A stretch of DNA of 37,500 nucleotides, from positions 1 to 37,500 of the forward strand of contig JABUQX010041944.1 in the NCBI GenBank assembly GCA_015478945.1, given 5' to 3'. The stretch comes from Trachelipus rathkii. Lineage: Eukaryota > Arthropoda > Malacostraca > Isopoda > Trachelipodidae. A program made the translations under genes and the position numbers. Of the stretch, positions 12,701 to 23,299 are shown in pieces (within the stretch, counting starts at the first letter, position 1; the number at the start of each line of letters is the position of its first letter). Under the pieces are notes generated by a model. The model saw only the letters and a list, made by a program, of their open reading frames with translations, did not search any database and was not told the origin of the DNA.

Positions 12701-12777
12701 ATAATTTTAATTTTTTTTTTGAGTTATACATAAGAAAGACATATATCGATAGAATTTTAATTTTTTTTTTGAGTTGT
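12701..12777 (+). repeat. 50 bp direct duplication containing a T-run
   Basis: AATTTTAA, then a run of T, then GAGTT occurs at 12703-12725 and again exactly 50 bases later at 12753-12775. Both copies lie inside an AT-rich 85-codon frame (12664-12921). That frame is hydrophobic only because of T-rich codons and is not offered as a gene. Confidence 0.6.
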
Positions 12778-12921
12778 AAAGTGACATCGATTTTTCTGTT
12801 GATTAGTCAGCAAATAAAAATAATAAATAATTTAGCAGTTTTATATCTTTTGTTAATAGTTGTTTGGTGTAAATTTTTAGTTTCAATTTACATGAATTTG
12901 AAATTTTTTATTGAAATTTAA

Positions 12922-13600
12922 ACAAATGACAGCTCAGATCCTGTGTTTTTTATTACAGTATTTTAAATTCATTCCGTGTGATAATATTGTAACCGATGTG
13001 GTTTTTAAATGATAAATTAGAAGCTATTAATAGGTTAGGATAGTTGGTTAAATCAGAAGCTATTGATTGTCAAGGAGAGTTGCTTAAAATGATCATTCGC
13101 CATTGTATCACAAACGAGTTGTTTCCCTGATGGTATATATAATACTCCAAAGTCTAAGGGGTTAAGGGGGGTGGATCGTAACGGAGAAAGACTATCAGTT
13201 TTTTTCTGCTGATATAATGATCTGGGTAGATCTAATTAAGTTAATTAGATAATGTGATAATAATATAAAAGTAAATTTCCCGATTGTTTTTTAAAATGAT
13301 ATCAAAGGTGCTAAAGGGACGACTTCTCGAAGAATAGATAATTAATTTTTTATCAAATACAGAACGTGTTCCAAAGTAAGATGAGCTATGAATATATGCG
13401 ATTGAATATCCTTATGTATCAAAAATTTTTATATTTTAAAAAATATAATAAATTAGGGTACAAAATGCCCTTCAATAGAATTTCACTTTTGAAAAATATT
13501 AGTTTTTTTTAACTTTGTTATCAAATGAAAAATTGTGGGTGGATTTTAATTATTTTTTCAGCTGTATACACTGCGAGATATGTTAGCTTAAACTGGCAAA
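12922..13600. other. AT-rich spacer, no gene seen
   Basis: No open frame, tandem unit or motif is visible. It precedes the duplicated unit upstream of the BEL/Pao relic. Confidence 0.4.
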
Positions 13601-13689
13601 GTAAATTTTTCTAAAGAGTATTGGTGGCTAAATCACGGGGCCTGAACTTGGTCATTCCCCGCCGTCGAAAACTTGATATGGGGTTGGAA

Positions 13690-14050
13690 TCTGACCACCA
13701 TTGTTCTTTCGTATTTTATGTATTATTATTGACATTTATATATATAAATTTAATATAATAAATAGTTACTTATATTAAGTAAAAATTAAAATAAAAATTG
13801 ACTTATTTGAAAAATATGAATTCCAAAAAAGTGTCAAAATTTGTCCCGGAGAGGTGAATGACCACCACATTTTTATTCCTATTTTATGATAATACATCAA
13901 AATCTTTATTACTTATTACTAATTTTAAAATGATAAACAATTTATTTATTAAGTAAAAATTAAAATATAAAATTGAATTTATACATAAAAGCGGAATTTA
14001 ACAGATGGTCCGAGTCACCCCTCAATGGTGGTCCAAATCACCCCTCCATC
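13690..14050. repeat. Tandem duplication of a ~170 bp AT-rich unit with GC-richer ends
   Basis: GACCACCA occurs at 13693 and 13860, each followed by TTTTATG-type sequence and then by TTAAGTAAAAATTAAAATA (13775 and 13949). The offsets of 167 and 174 bases define two copies of one unit. After the second copy, a 23 bp tandem pair starts GGTCC at 14007 and 14030 and carries TCACCCCTC. The end near 14028-14049 is close to the reverse complement of 13849-13868, so one copy is bounded by inverted ends of about 20 bases. This is the architecture of a MITE or a MITE-derived tandem array. The superfamily is not assigned. Confidence 0.5.
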
Positions 14051-14121
14051 ATAACTGAGTCTAAATGAGCTTTATTAAACTTTAATAAAACTATTATTAT
14101 TAGAATTGCATTATTATTTTT

Positions 14122-14415
14122 TTGTGCTTATGCCCGACTATAGACGATGTATTTCTCAAAAAAAAAACAAAAAGTGCATTAGGGAAAGCGGGACGACAAG
14201 TACTAACGGGTCTAACACGTCACCTGCCAACCGCCTATAAAAAGAATTTATTTTGTAAAGATGCTCTACCAGTAAAATCTCTCATTATTATGCAAAAACT
14301 CGTGCAACAAATCCGATGTGACGGATCACAGAATTGTGTTAAAGAAATCATTCATATTTTTTTTGCGAGAAACAAACTCTCAGAAGAAAAGGTAAAATTC
14401 AAAGACCCAAATTAA
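14122..14415 (+). pseudogene. Possible gag-end segment of the BEL/Pao relic
   Basis: A 97-codon frame lies just before the protease segment, where the end of gag would be expected in a Pao-type element. It is lysine-rich, with cysteines in LFCKD and RCDGSQNC that could be leftovers of a zinc-knuckle region, but the CCHC spacing is not intact. The assignment rests mainly on position. The ATG at 14122 sits in low-complexity DNA and need not be a true start. Confidence 0.3.
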
Positions 14416-14503
14416 CAAGATAACAGGAAAGTATAATAAACACAAGTCTAGGTTTATATTAATTTCCACTGGAGGTAATCAATCCTCCTCTTGTAGCAAA
14501 TTT

Positions 14504-14719
14504 TTGGTGTCTGAAAACAATGTGAGAGCCTTATACGACTCTGCAAGTCAGGACAATTACATTGTTAAAGATACAGTAGAGTCTCTGGGTATTTCCACCA
14601 AGGTCATTGAGGAAACTTTAACAATTAGTGGTTTTAATCTGCTCATCTTCAGATTCAAGGTTTTTGACATGGCAAAATTTTTTATTAATAGAATGGTGAC
14701 ATATCCCATAAAGCACTAG
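14504..14719 (+). pseudogene. Retropepsin (aspartic protease) segment of BEL/Pao pol
   Basis: The 71-codon frame contains VRALYDSASQDNYIV, matching the pattern V-R-A-L-x-D-S-[GA]-S-Q-x-x-[FY]-I of the DUF1758-type retropepsin in BEL/Pao elements. The catalytic D lies in DSASQ at 14537-14551. A glycine is usual where alanine stands here. It is followed by a helix-like ESLGIST segment and ISGFN, as in the family. In an intact element this protease cuts the gag-pol polyprotein. Here the frame ends after 71 codons and the next segment continues in another phase, so it is a relic. Confidence 0.62.
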
Positions 14720-15085
14720 TTGTTCGATAAAATCAGAAATAAATTTCTAAAATAACGAAGTGTCAAAACGTAAAAGTTTCATTGACCTTAGTAACTTTAA
14801 ATTAGCAGAAAATTATGATTCTGAAGTAGTAACTGATTTTAAAGTAGTTTAGGAGCCTAGCATTAAAGAAATAGTTTTCAGAAGTTTTTAAAGAATGTTA
14901 AATAATCTTGGGCCCATATTTGGGGGGAAAAACCTGAACAAATTCGAGAGATTTATCTTGGAAGGTATTTTTAAGGTATTCCCTCATATTATCATTTCAA
15001 AATGAGACAACCTTAAATTTAATTAGTGTGTTGTGCAGCTACTCAATCAGTGAAAATGATGAAAATGTAGCTGAGAATAGGTCAG

Positions 15086-15794
15086 TTTAGTAGCTTGGAA
15101 AAAATTGGATATTTAAAGATTGAAAAGTATGTTCGTAATAGCAAAGAAAAATAAATTTTTTTTATATATAATTGTTCAAGCTAAGCTAAAAAAAGTATAT
15201 CAGTAGAGATTCCATGGAAACCTAATCATTGAAATTAAATGATCTAACCCCTGAAATTTGATCTTATACTTATGTCAGGCTTAATTCTCTTGTTAGGAAA
15301 TTAAAAAGTAGTAATTTATTAAATGAATATCAGTACATTTTATATTTAAAAGTAATGAAATTATTTATGAGCTTACGGTTAATAAATAGATGATAAAAAA
15401 AAAGACTATTTTTCTTTCTCATTTTGTGTAATTGCGAAATTATGTTCCAAGAATACTACATGTCATAATCGTTGGAAGATCCATCTACCCACTCTACGTT
15501 GTAGGAAGAGCATTAATAATTTTAATTGATAAATAGTACCATGTAGAGATGACTTTATCCCTGAATCGAAATATTGTAACTTTCTTGAACTAGCTACCTA
15601 CTTAAGTAATTGACCATTGCCGACATCTGAAAAACTTTTTAGTTTTGAATATTGCAAAAGAAGATTGCATAAGTGCTCATGAGTTATTTTCTGATATTCT
15701 TCACCCGCTTTTAACTAAAATTATTTTAATGTGTCTTAGGTATAATAGAGTAACATTAGGTGTATTAAGCAGCCTGGCAATATCCATTGGAGTC
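15086..15794 (+). pseudogene. Reverse-transcriptase segments of BEL/Pao pol
   Basis: Three pieces in three phases align with the Pao RT region. FSSLEKIGYLKIEKY (15086-15130) resembles the FWELE-IGI box just upstream of RT. VRLNSLVRKLKSSNLLNEY (15274-15330) resembles the A-x-x-R-L-x-S-L-x-R-K-L helix. ELFSDILHPLLTKIILMCL and RYNRVTLGVL (15681-15767) resemble the stretch LL-x-x-I-x-x-x-L-L-R-F-R that precedes the first catalytic aspartate of RT, though the A-D-I-E box itself is replaced. No F/Y-x-D-D box was located. Stops and frame changes show it has been inactive for some time, unless the assembly contains indel errors. Confidence 0.52.
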
Positions 15795-16200
15795 TAATTA
15801 TTATCATTTTTAGAATAAATGCAATCTAAATTGGAAAACTATTTTTCCAATTGGTTATATATGGATAACCTTATGGCAAATAATGACAGTTTTGAAACCA
15901 TTAAGTCACATTTTAAACCATAGTAGAGCACATTCTCTCTTCTTCACCTTTTATGAATCAGTATTCTGGGGGATTTCATTGTTCACCATTGCCAGTGGTA
16001 TTCCTCTATCTCTGATAATATAGTAGGTAAACTTGACTACCATTTCTCTATACTGAATGACCTTGAAAAATTGGTGCAACTACTTACTGGTATCCATGAT
16101 CGTCTTGGTGTTGCCACCAACATTCTTTATCTCTTATTAAATTATTGTTCCTTTGGCTTTTAAACTTAAGCTCTTAATGCAAAATCTGGTAAGTGAAAAA

Positions 16201-16362
16201 AGTAACTGAAAATATAATCACGGGATCAAATCTACTATGTAAATGCCAAGAATTGATTAGGCCTATTACTGTAAGTATAATATCAAAACCAACCACCCAT
16301 AGAATGCTCACATCTTTGTGCATCCAATCCTGCTTATCTCTTTAGATTCCTCAAACAAAATT

Positions 16363-16400
<38 letters not shown>

Positions 16401-16634
16401 AACTTCTGTCAGTTACGGTTTTAGTCTGATGGATTTTTTGTGGAGAAAAGATGATAGTGTATTGTTCAGCTTTATGGCAATCACAGAAATATTTTATCCT
16501 ATAGAACTATGAAACAAAAATACATGTAAATTAATTATAGAAGGGCTATAAAATGTGGAAACCACGAAGTAGTTCATAAAATAACACAAAAAAACAAACA
16601 AAAAAGTTTTACATAAAAATAAAGAATATATTAA

Positions 16635-16636
<2 letters not shown>
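16201..16636. other. Spacer with a 31-base poly-T run
   Basis: T occupies 16367-16397 without interruption, within a frame (16318-16512) that is open only because of it. If a retroposed copy lies on the - strand here, its body would be to the left of this run, which is where the Pao relic lies in the opposite sense. The run therefore more likely belongs to a separate small insertion or is a simple repeat. Confidence 0.5.
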
Positions 16637-16693
<57 letters not shown>

Positions 16694-16714
16694 ATATATA
16701 TATATATATTATAT

Positions 16715-16777
<63 letters not shown>

Positions 16778-16899
16778 TACTAATTATATATATATAATAT
16801 ATATAATATATATATATATATATAATATATAATATATATATATATACTATATATATATATAATATATATGCTATTTTATATAAAATTATATATATAAAT

Positions 16900-16933
<34 letters not shown>
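16637..16933. repeat. Long (TA)n microsatellite
   Basis: Nearly uninterrupted TA dinucleotides run for about 300 bases, with scattered TAA and ATT breaks. The tract separates the BEL/Pao relic from the next segment. Confidence 0.9.
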
Positions 16934-17550
16934 CCTGGGACTGAGTGAGTGATCTCGTCTGCTTTTTACATAATTGGAACCAGCCTGGTAGGATTGACAG
17001 TGAGTGACATCATAACATATTAACAATTTCTAATTAAAATTATCTGCATTAGTATCTTCTTGTGATACAATTTACATGAACACAAACTTTTTTTTTTTTG
17101 AAGAATGGAAAAAGACATTTTAGAAATTTTTTAATTTAGGTGTGGCATTTAGGTTTTTTAATGACGTCAAAACTATTAAAAATCAAATAAAAAAAATTGC
17201 AAGACAATATTGTCTATAGGGAATACATTTGTATAGTTTTTTTTTCCTTAATTATTTAACAGACTGTTAATCTGCTTTGTTAATGATTTTTGGTCCGGTT
17301 CTTTTTTTTGTTTTATCAAACAGGAAAAAATTAACTATGAAGATATTTTATCAAAAGTAATTTTGAATTGATTTTATATATATTAAGAGCGAGATGGAAA
17401 TTAAGGATGAACTCTAAAAAGTTCAGAAGATTTCAGAAACAATTTTGAGTCCAAAGCTATTGAACAAAATTCATTTGGTTGAGGAAGTTCCAGGTTAAGG
17501 ATTAATTTCATTATTTATTATTAGTAAGTTAGTTTGTAGTTAGCAGGAGT
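16934..17550. other. AT-rich spacer, no gene seen
   Basis: The first 100 bases are less AT-biased and contain GAGTGAGTGA and CAGTGAGTGAC, a short internal repeat. The rest is A/T-rich with poly-T tracts and no continuous frame. Confidence 0.4.
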
Positions 17551-17645
17551 ATATTATTATTATTATTATTATTAGTTATTATTGATTATTTTATTATTAT
17601 TTATTATTATTATATTATTTATTATTATTATTATTATTATTATTT
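17551..17645. repeat. (ATT)n trinucleotide microsatellite
   Basis: TAT TAT TAT-type repeats run with a few single-base slips for about 95 bases. Confidence 0.9.
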
Positions 17646-18842
17646 AAAAAACTTATTATTATAAATCTTATTTTTTTTTACAAATTTATCTTTTCCGCAG
17701 AAAGAAATATTACTCACTGATACAGTCAAAGAAAGAAATTGAAGGAACTAGGCATGATTTTTGTAGAAAGAATACAACTGATACCCCTGTGATCTTAAAC
17801 ATATTTTTGAAACAAATTTCTTCAGTTAGAAGAATTAGTCTGTAAGAATAGAGAATTGCAAAGGTTGTTTTATTTTATTTTCTTATGTTCTGTGTTTCAA
17901 TTTTTTGTATGAAGATGTTTCATTAAATTATTTATTTATCACTAGTGTGATAAAATTCTCTGGACTTTTGTTCCAAGATTACCATGGTGTGGTCGCAATT
18001 TTGGGAGGTTACTCAACCGTTTCTTTGAAATTATATAACTCCCTTCTGTTTCAAGATAAGACCATGAGAGGAAATTCAATATATTCTGAAATCAATTTTT
18101 TACAACCATTTTTTTTTTTGGTAAAGTTTTCTTTTTTTAATCTTTATTTTTCCTCCACCAAAAGCATTTACTTCCTCATAGCTTTCAACTCCTCTTATTG
18201 CCTTCAAATACCTTTCCTGTTAGTATAACCTATAGTTTTAAGCCATGGTGTCTAATCTTTCATTTCCTTTTTCTTTTAAATAACATCCACAATTTCTGAT
18301 CTATTTTATATTCATCAAATTTTCACATCCGTTTTCTTTTCATCCAGTTTATGACATTAACTCCTTTCTTATTCCTTTTGAATTAATTTTGCAACGTTCA
18401 CGTTTTTTACTCGATTTTGGAAAAAACAACCTTGAATGTTTACTTATAGCTAATCATAACAAAAAATATTTTATCATCATCATTTCATCTACCTGGTTTC
18501 CCCCAGATTTAGTGGTAAAAGGTGTGCAAAATTATACCTCGGAAAAAAGTTTAGAACATTGACTGTAAGTTGATTAAGGAAACCACTTTTACCATTACCC
18601 TATACCCTTAGGGAGAGTTTCGCAGTAATAAATAAAATTAATAAACACTAAGGTGCATTTTATATTTAGAATCTGGACATACTCTTCATTTGGTATATAG
18701 ATTAATATCATTCAATGTTTAGTTGATTCATCTCTTGAACCTAGTAGGCCCCAACCTCATACCACCTTCACATAAATCCCGCCTTTCACCCTATTATGCA
18801 TATTTTATTCTTGCCATCTACCATACTATATCACATTACTAG
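17646..18842. other. AT-rich, T/C-skewed DNA, no supported gene
   Basis: A 107-codon frame at 17905-18228 is the longest here. It is phenylalanine, leucine and serine rich, contains poly-T-encoded FFF runs, and shows no domain. I treat it as a composition product. The composition shifts at about 18,720 to a G-poor, A/C/T-rich strand that continues to 22.6 kb. Confidence 0.4.
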
Positions 18843-19394
18843 TACGAGAGTGTCATTCGCGAACTTTTTCTTCGTGAGTTTCTAGCACGACAGTACCACG
18901 CGACAGAGAAGATATACATTCGCTTAGAAACAAGCCAACTATCAGTACTGAGGAACCTTTCCATATAGTCCAAAACCATGACTTAATACAGTAGGCTCAG
19001 ACTCTCGAGGACTTACACCTTCACACCCACAACAATCACAACCGAGCGGATTCATTTCTCATTTTATAAATTCTTCTCATACCTAACAGACCCCTAAGAT
19101 TGTCATCTGAACAGCTTGTACTTCTGCACCTTAGTACCTCTTATTCCACACCATAGCTTCGTTAGCGGAGTACGATTGATACGAACCAGTAAACCAAGAG
19201 ACAGTATAGCATTCTCATTGCAAGGAAACCTAAGGACCCGAACTAAGAACTTAGTCCGCATATGTATTCACCAAGGCATCAAACTTGCACCAGCCTACCT
19301 GGTGGATTCCATTCCACAATTTTTTCGAGCTACACACGATGCATCAGTGACCGAAGATTCCCTTTTCACCAACAGAGGTAATGAATCGCCATGA
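18843..19394 (+). pseudogene. Possible C-terminal remnant of a CR1/L2-like LINE
   Basis: Two pieces of the same phase (18843-18965 and 19116-19394) are open, with stops between. The second contains ICIHQGIKLAPAYLVDSI, which resembles the K-x-x-x-G-x-A-P-x-Y-L-x-D-L-I motif near the C-terminus of CR1/L2-type LINE reverse transcriptases. A weak DSLFTN...NESP echoes the usual D-R-S-F...W-N-S-L-P end. The upstream RT core and F-A-D-D box were not found. The local composition (A/C-rich, G-poor) is common on the sense strand of such elements. The match is short and the copy, if real, is badly eroded. Confidence 0.33.
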
Positions 19395-20147
19395 AATTTT
19401 TAACTCGTGAGATATATCGATTTCAATTTTCATATTATAACAACGGTATATTTCACACGTCAACTACATATACCTCGACTCATCGTACACAATGATCTCT
19501 GGCGTTCTATCAAACCCCTCACTTTATTACCAGAGCAACTCTGCACACAAAAATCCTTCTCTCACTAGTTCTCTTTGAAGACTATCTTATAGATGTACAG
19601 CGTCTTCAACAAAAATCTCAGAATACAAAAAAGGTTCTATATTCGCGTTACAATAATTTCATGCGGAAACCCTCCAAACATCTCTTCAAATTCTCTATCA
19701 GTTTATACATACTACCTGTGCACCACCCTATTCCATTTACAAATTAAATAACCAAGGAGACATAAATCTAACATCGCCATGACCTCTCACTGTGCATACT
19801 ATAAATATTTAAACACTATATCGTGCGATATATGATTTTCGTCTTTTCGACACATTAATATCTTCACATTACGAGCGCTTCACTATTCGTCTTATAATTC
19901 TTATATATAACTTTTTAGTTCTCCATTTCAAAAAGCCTATCTACTCAACACCACTTATCCATCAATGACACTTCTGTAGTCAGCATGAGGCTTCCTCTCC
20001 TGGAAGAGGCCTGTCATACAAAAGTTGGCAAGTCCAATAACCAGCCTACAATTGTAATTGTCATCTTATGATTGCTGCGAGCTCATTGGTTTAAAATGGG
20101 AAAATGTTGGAGACTCGAAACACAAATCCCCCCGTCGATTACCACTT
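19395..20147. other. G-poor, C/A-rich DNA, no supported gene
   Basis: Short frames only. A small hairpin-capable word, CCTCTCCTGGAAGAGG, lies at about 19,993-20,008. No tandem unit or coding motif is visible. Confidence 0.4.
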
Positions 20148-20231
20148 TATATAAACTGGACACCTGTGGGTTCTTCGCCAGTCCCTCAGTCACTCGACTG
20201 ATCTTTCAACCAAAATACCAGCAAGATGGAG
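20148..20231 (+). promoter_or_regulatory. Candidate RNA polymerase II core promoter with short leader
   Basis: TATATAAA lies at 20148-20155 and is followed 32 bases later by CCAGTCC, with A at 20180. This fits the pyrimidine-rich arthropod initiator and the usual TATA-to-start distance of about 30 bases. A second initiator-like TCAGTC lies at 20186-20191. An ATG in good context (CAAGATGGAG) is at 20226, giving a leader of about 46 bases. Immediately after the ATG, GTATGT at 20231 could be a splice donor, so the first exon may carry only the start of a signal peptide, as is common in arthropod cuticle-protein genes. Without splicing the frame runs only 40 codons (to about 20345) and shows no signal peptide. 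The spacing argues for function; the missing downstream exons argue for caution. Confidence 0.35.
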
Positions 20232-22600
20232 TATGTCAATAAAACTAAGTGTCATATTTCCTGCAGCTTCCCCGTTGGCTCCCTCGCTCCCAGACTCCAT
20301 GCGCATCTTGCGTGGTACTTCATTACGTCATCTCCCTCTCTATGAATCCTCAGACCATCTATCCAAGCGCAAATAAACAATAAAAATGCTATAATTTATC
20401 ACCTCTCCACTTCCTAGCCTCCAATCACTCATTTTACTGGTAATTCATCACCTATATACCCTGGTCAAGAACCTTCTTATCAAAACATTCTAACATCAAG
20501 CTCTACCCATTACCTCCTCCAAACAATATCTAAATACGCTGCGAAAAATATCCCTATAATTTATTCTTAGCGACCATCTAAACGCGCAAGTCATCAGTCT
20601 GGAATTACACTCTTTCTCGTGTACTGCTAAATTAGGCAGATTTTGGATGTGCTCCCTCCCACACTCTCCTCACATCCATTGTCATTCAGTCACGAACCAG
20701 TTAACCATCCTAATTCCATATTCTCTCGACAGTACTCTCGCGTTGTTACGGCACTCCTAAAAATTTTGTATTTCCTTCCAGAAGAACGCATTCCTCATTT
20801 GCTTTTGTAAATCCCACCTCCCTCCATAATCTCTTATAACTGAAGTCAATAAACTATCCTGCTGTTCTGTTTGTTCTACGGTGAGTGTATGCAACTGGTT
20901 CTATTCTTCCTCCTTTTCCAGCCCCCATCCTGAGTACTCATTTCCATACACCTTTGTCTTATCTCTGTGGGACACATTTTTAGGATGTTTAATTTATTAA
21001 CATCTATATCTCACGCTTAAAAATACTTTTTTATATCTATAAATAAACCACTATCGCATCATATCTTCTTACGAGACTTCTCTTCACTCCTATATCCTTA
21101 TTTTTATTTTTACGTTCTACTATAGCATCCATATACTAACTTTTGCTTAACTACCACAACAAATAACTTTCCTTTCCTATTGACAAGGCTCCTAGATATT
21201 GTTCATGTCCCTCTCTCTCGTCAACACAGTTATCTAATCTTATTTATTTAAGTGCTTCAAATCAACATACATATATTCCTTATAAACCTATTGCATTTGT
21301 TGAGTTCACTTAACTTCTCACTCTTTATTCCCCCCACGTTTCTTCCTTAACTCTTGTTCTTCACATACCAATTGCTACACTACTATACGTAGTATATTCT
21401 TACTACTCTTTAATCACTACAACCACAAGTTTTTGGATACTGATATTGGGCGCCAAGGACCAAATAACAAACTGATTTAAGCCAGTTAATCATCAATATG
21501 ATGTTCATATCGATAATGTCAATTCACTCTACACTATATTTCTCCTCGACACCAAAAACTATCGATCACTATTCCCCAGCTCTCAGATAAAAAACTTGTG
21601 TAAAAGACAGGCTCTTGTGCGACGAAAGAATGTATTGTCTTCACTAATTTATATTTCCTCACCTCCACAGAAGTCATTTACCTTTACCATTCACATTTTC
21701 TCCCGCACCCCATTATTGGCACAACTGCCTATACCAACCCGTCCGGCTCCTCCTCCCGGCCCCACTTTTTTCGAATGACCGTTATCCAACATTTAAGTCG
21801 CCCAAAATTTAATATTCACTAGAGAGCTCCTACTAACGGCGTGGCTTATCCACAATACTCACAACAGAATTGAATCCTCATAAAAGTCACTTCTGTCGTA
21901 CTTTCCCTCATACTGGACCATATGTCCAACCAACACATACCTGGACCTTTTTCTAAATGTATATATATCCTATAATTCTCTTCCAAAGTATGCATACACA
22001 AACAGAAGCAAATTCCAACCACAGCTATCTCCATGCCACTAGTCAGCATCCTGCGACGATAAATTAACAACTCATGGCACTCCAGCTACTCGCCCTCTCA
22101 CCAGCCTACCCCACGACTCGCCTCTCACAGGCCGCTTCCACCTTTCCCCCCATCATTCCTTTTTCAGTCACAGCAAAGCCAAGTCGAATTAATATACAGT
22201 GTATTTCAAAATACAGTTGCCTACAAGGCTCTCTTTGCTCGCCAATTCTTATTCCTCTAAACATTCCATACTCACCTCAGACACAATTCATAACAGAGTG
22301 TATTCGGCCGAAAGAAATGAAACTCGCTTGAGCGGAGGCTACAACGCGGATCTTCGCAAATGCATTAAGCAATTCTCCTAGCAAGAGATTAAGTGGTCAC
22401 AGTGAAGTAAGTAGCCAACCCAACTACACACCCCGGTCACAAAATCTCTCTTACGACCACGCATCATAGAATACTCGTATGTGATTCTCCTCACTCATAT
22501 CACAGGGATATATGAAAAGGTGTTCAACCACAAATAAACTGTGTGTCTGTAATGAGTAGATTGCATTATTAGTAATCACCGTCTATGATCCGAATATTAG
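20232..22600. other. G-poor, C/A/T-rich DNA, no supported gene
   Basis: The + strand continues short of G. Frames at 21596-21778, 21846-22070 (-), 22074-22331 and 22199-22381 are below 90 codons and overlap in several phases, with no domain, cysteine pattern or repeat. I looked for downstream exons of the promoter candidate at 20.15 kb and found none I could support. Confidence 0.4.
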
Positions 22601-23299
22601 ACCTAATTTACACTAATATAAAAATTAGATATATTTGAATACACACCAATACAAATAAATATCATTAGTGTTAACCATTCTAACGATGACAAGGGTTGGT
22701 CGCCCAAAAATATGGTAATATGTTTTTTATAAAAAAAAAACCAAAATATACCCTGGTATTTAGTCGTATTTGCAGAACAAAAAAAGTGTGATAGAATCAA
22801 ACTCGCGTTGAGAAGTGGAGTTGGTTTTAGGTTGTTGATATTATATTCTCTCTGAATTCTTTCCAATAACATTACTATTAATTGGACGTTTTGATTTTCT
22901 TGCAAAACAATCTTTTATGATTCTCACAAGCTCCGTAATTATGTATCTATAATAATTATTAAAAATGACCCATAAGCTTCTAATAGATATTTTCTTTTCA
23001 TTATTATATCATAAAATCATTATCTTGTTTCTTAGATTCTTTCCTCTGTTTCTTTACTCTCTAATAATATATACATTTTTATTTGAAAATATTTGAAGGA
23101 GAAAATTTATCTTTATATTAAACAGTAAAATTTGGGGACTCATTTCATAATGCAAATAACTTGCGTTAGAATAGATATACATGATCGGTAAAATGGTGTC
23201 AGTTTCAACTTTCGATGCAACGCGTATATTTGAATTATAATTATCAGCTCAGAATTATAAATATGGATTGTAATTCATAATTAGTATATAATGTATATC
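22601..23299. other. AT-rich spacer, no supported gene
   Basis: A 100-codon - strand frame (22603-22905) is unassigned and includes a poly-A-encoded FFF run. Nothing else is visible before the satellite begins. Confidence 0.35.

Larger units (their letters stand above)
14100..16200 (+). mobile_element. Degenerate BEL/Pao-type LTR retrotransposon (pol remnant)
   Basis: Several pieces of a Pao-type pol polyprotein occur in the expected order over 2.1 kb on one strand, though in changing phases and with internal stops. In order they are an aspartic-protease segment (14504-14719), a post-protease segment ending in NLGPIFGGK (14781-14945), an FSSLEKIGY segment resembling the FWELE-IGI box (15086-15151), an upstream reverse-transcriptase segment (15196-15390), a reverse-transcriptase segment (15672-15794), and a peptidase-A17-like pair, HDRLGVA (16095-16137) and IVPLAFKLKLLMQNL (16141-16194). 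No intact frame exceeds about 100 codons, and no integrase or LTR pair was found. Known BEL/Pao elements encode gag, protease, RT, RNase H and integrase and replicate through an RNA intermediate. This copy cannot do so. Order and strand consistency make the assignment much stronger than any single motif. Confidence 0.68.

Noticed and set aside
12664..12921. 85-codon hydrophobic frame as a small membrane protein
   Set aside because: Hydrophobicity comes from T-rich codons, and the frame contains the 50 bp duplicated T-run motif, so composition explains it.
17905..18228. 107-codon + strand frame
   Set aside because: Rich in F, L, S and Y, with poly-T-encoded runs, no domain and no second support such as splice sites or a promoter.
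22603..22905. 100-codon - strand frame
   Set aside because: Length is near what AT-rich DNA gives by chance, it includes a poly-A-encoded FFF run, and no motif was recognised.
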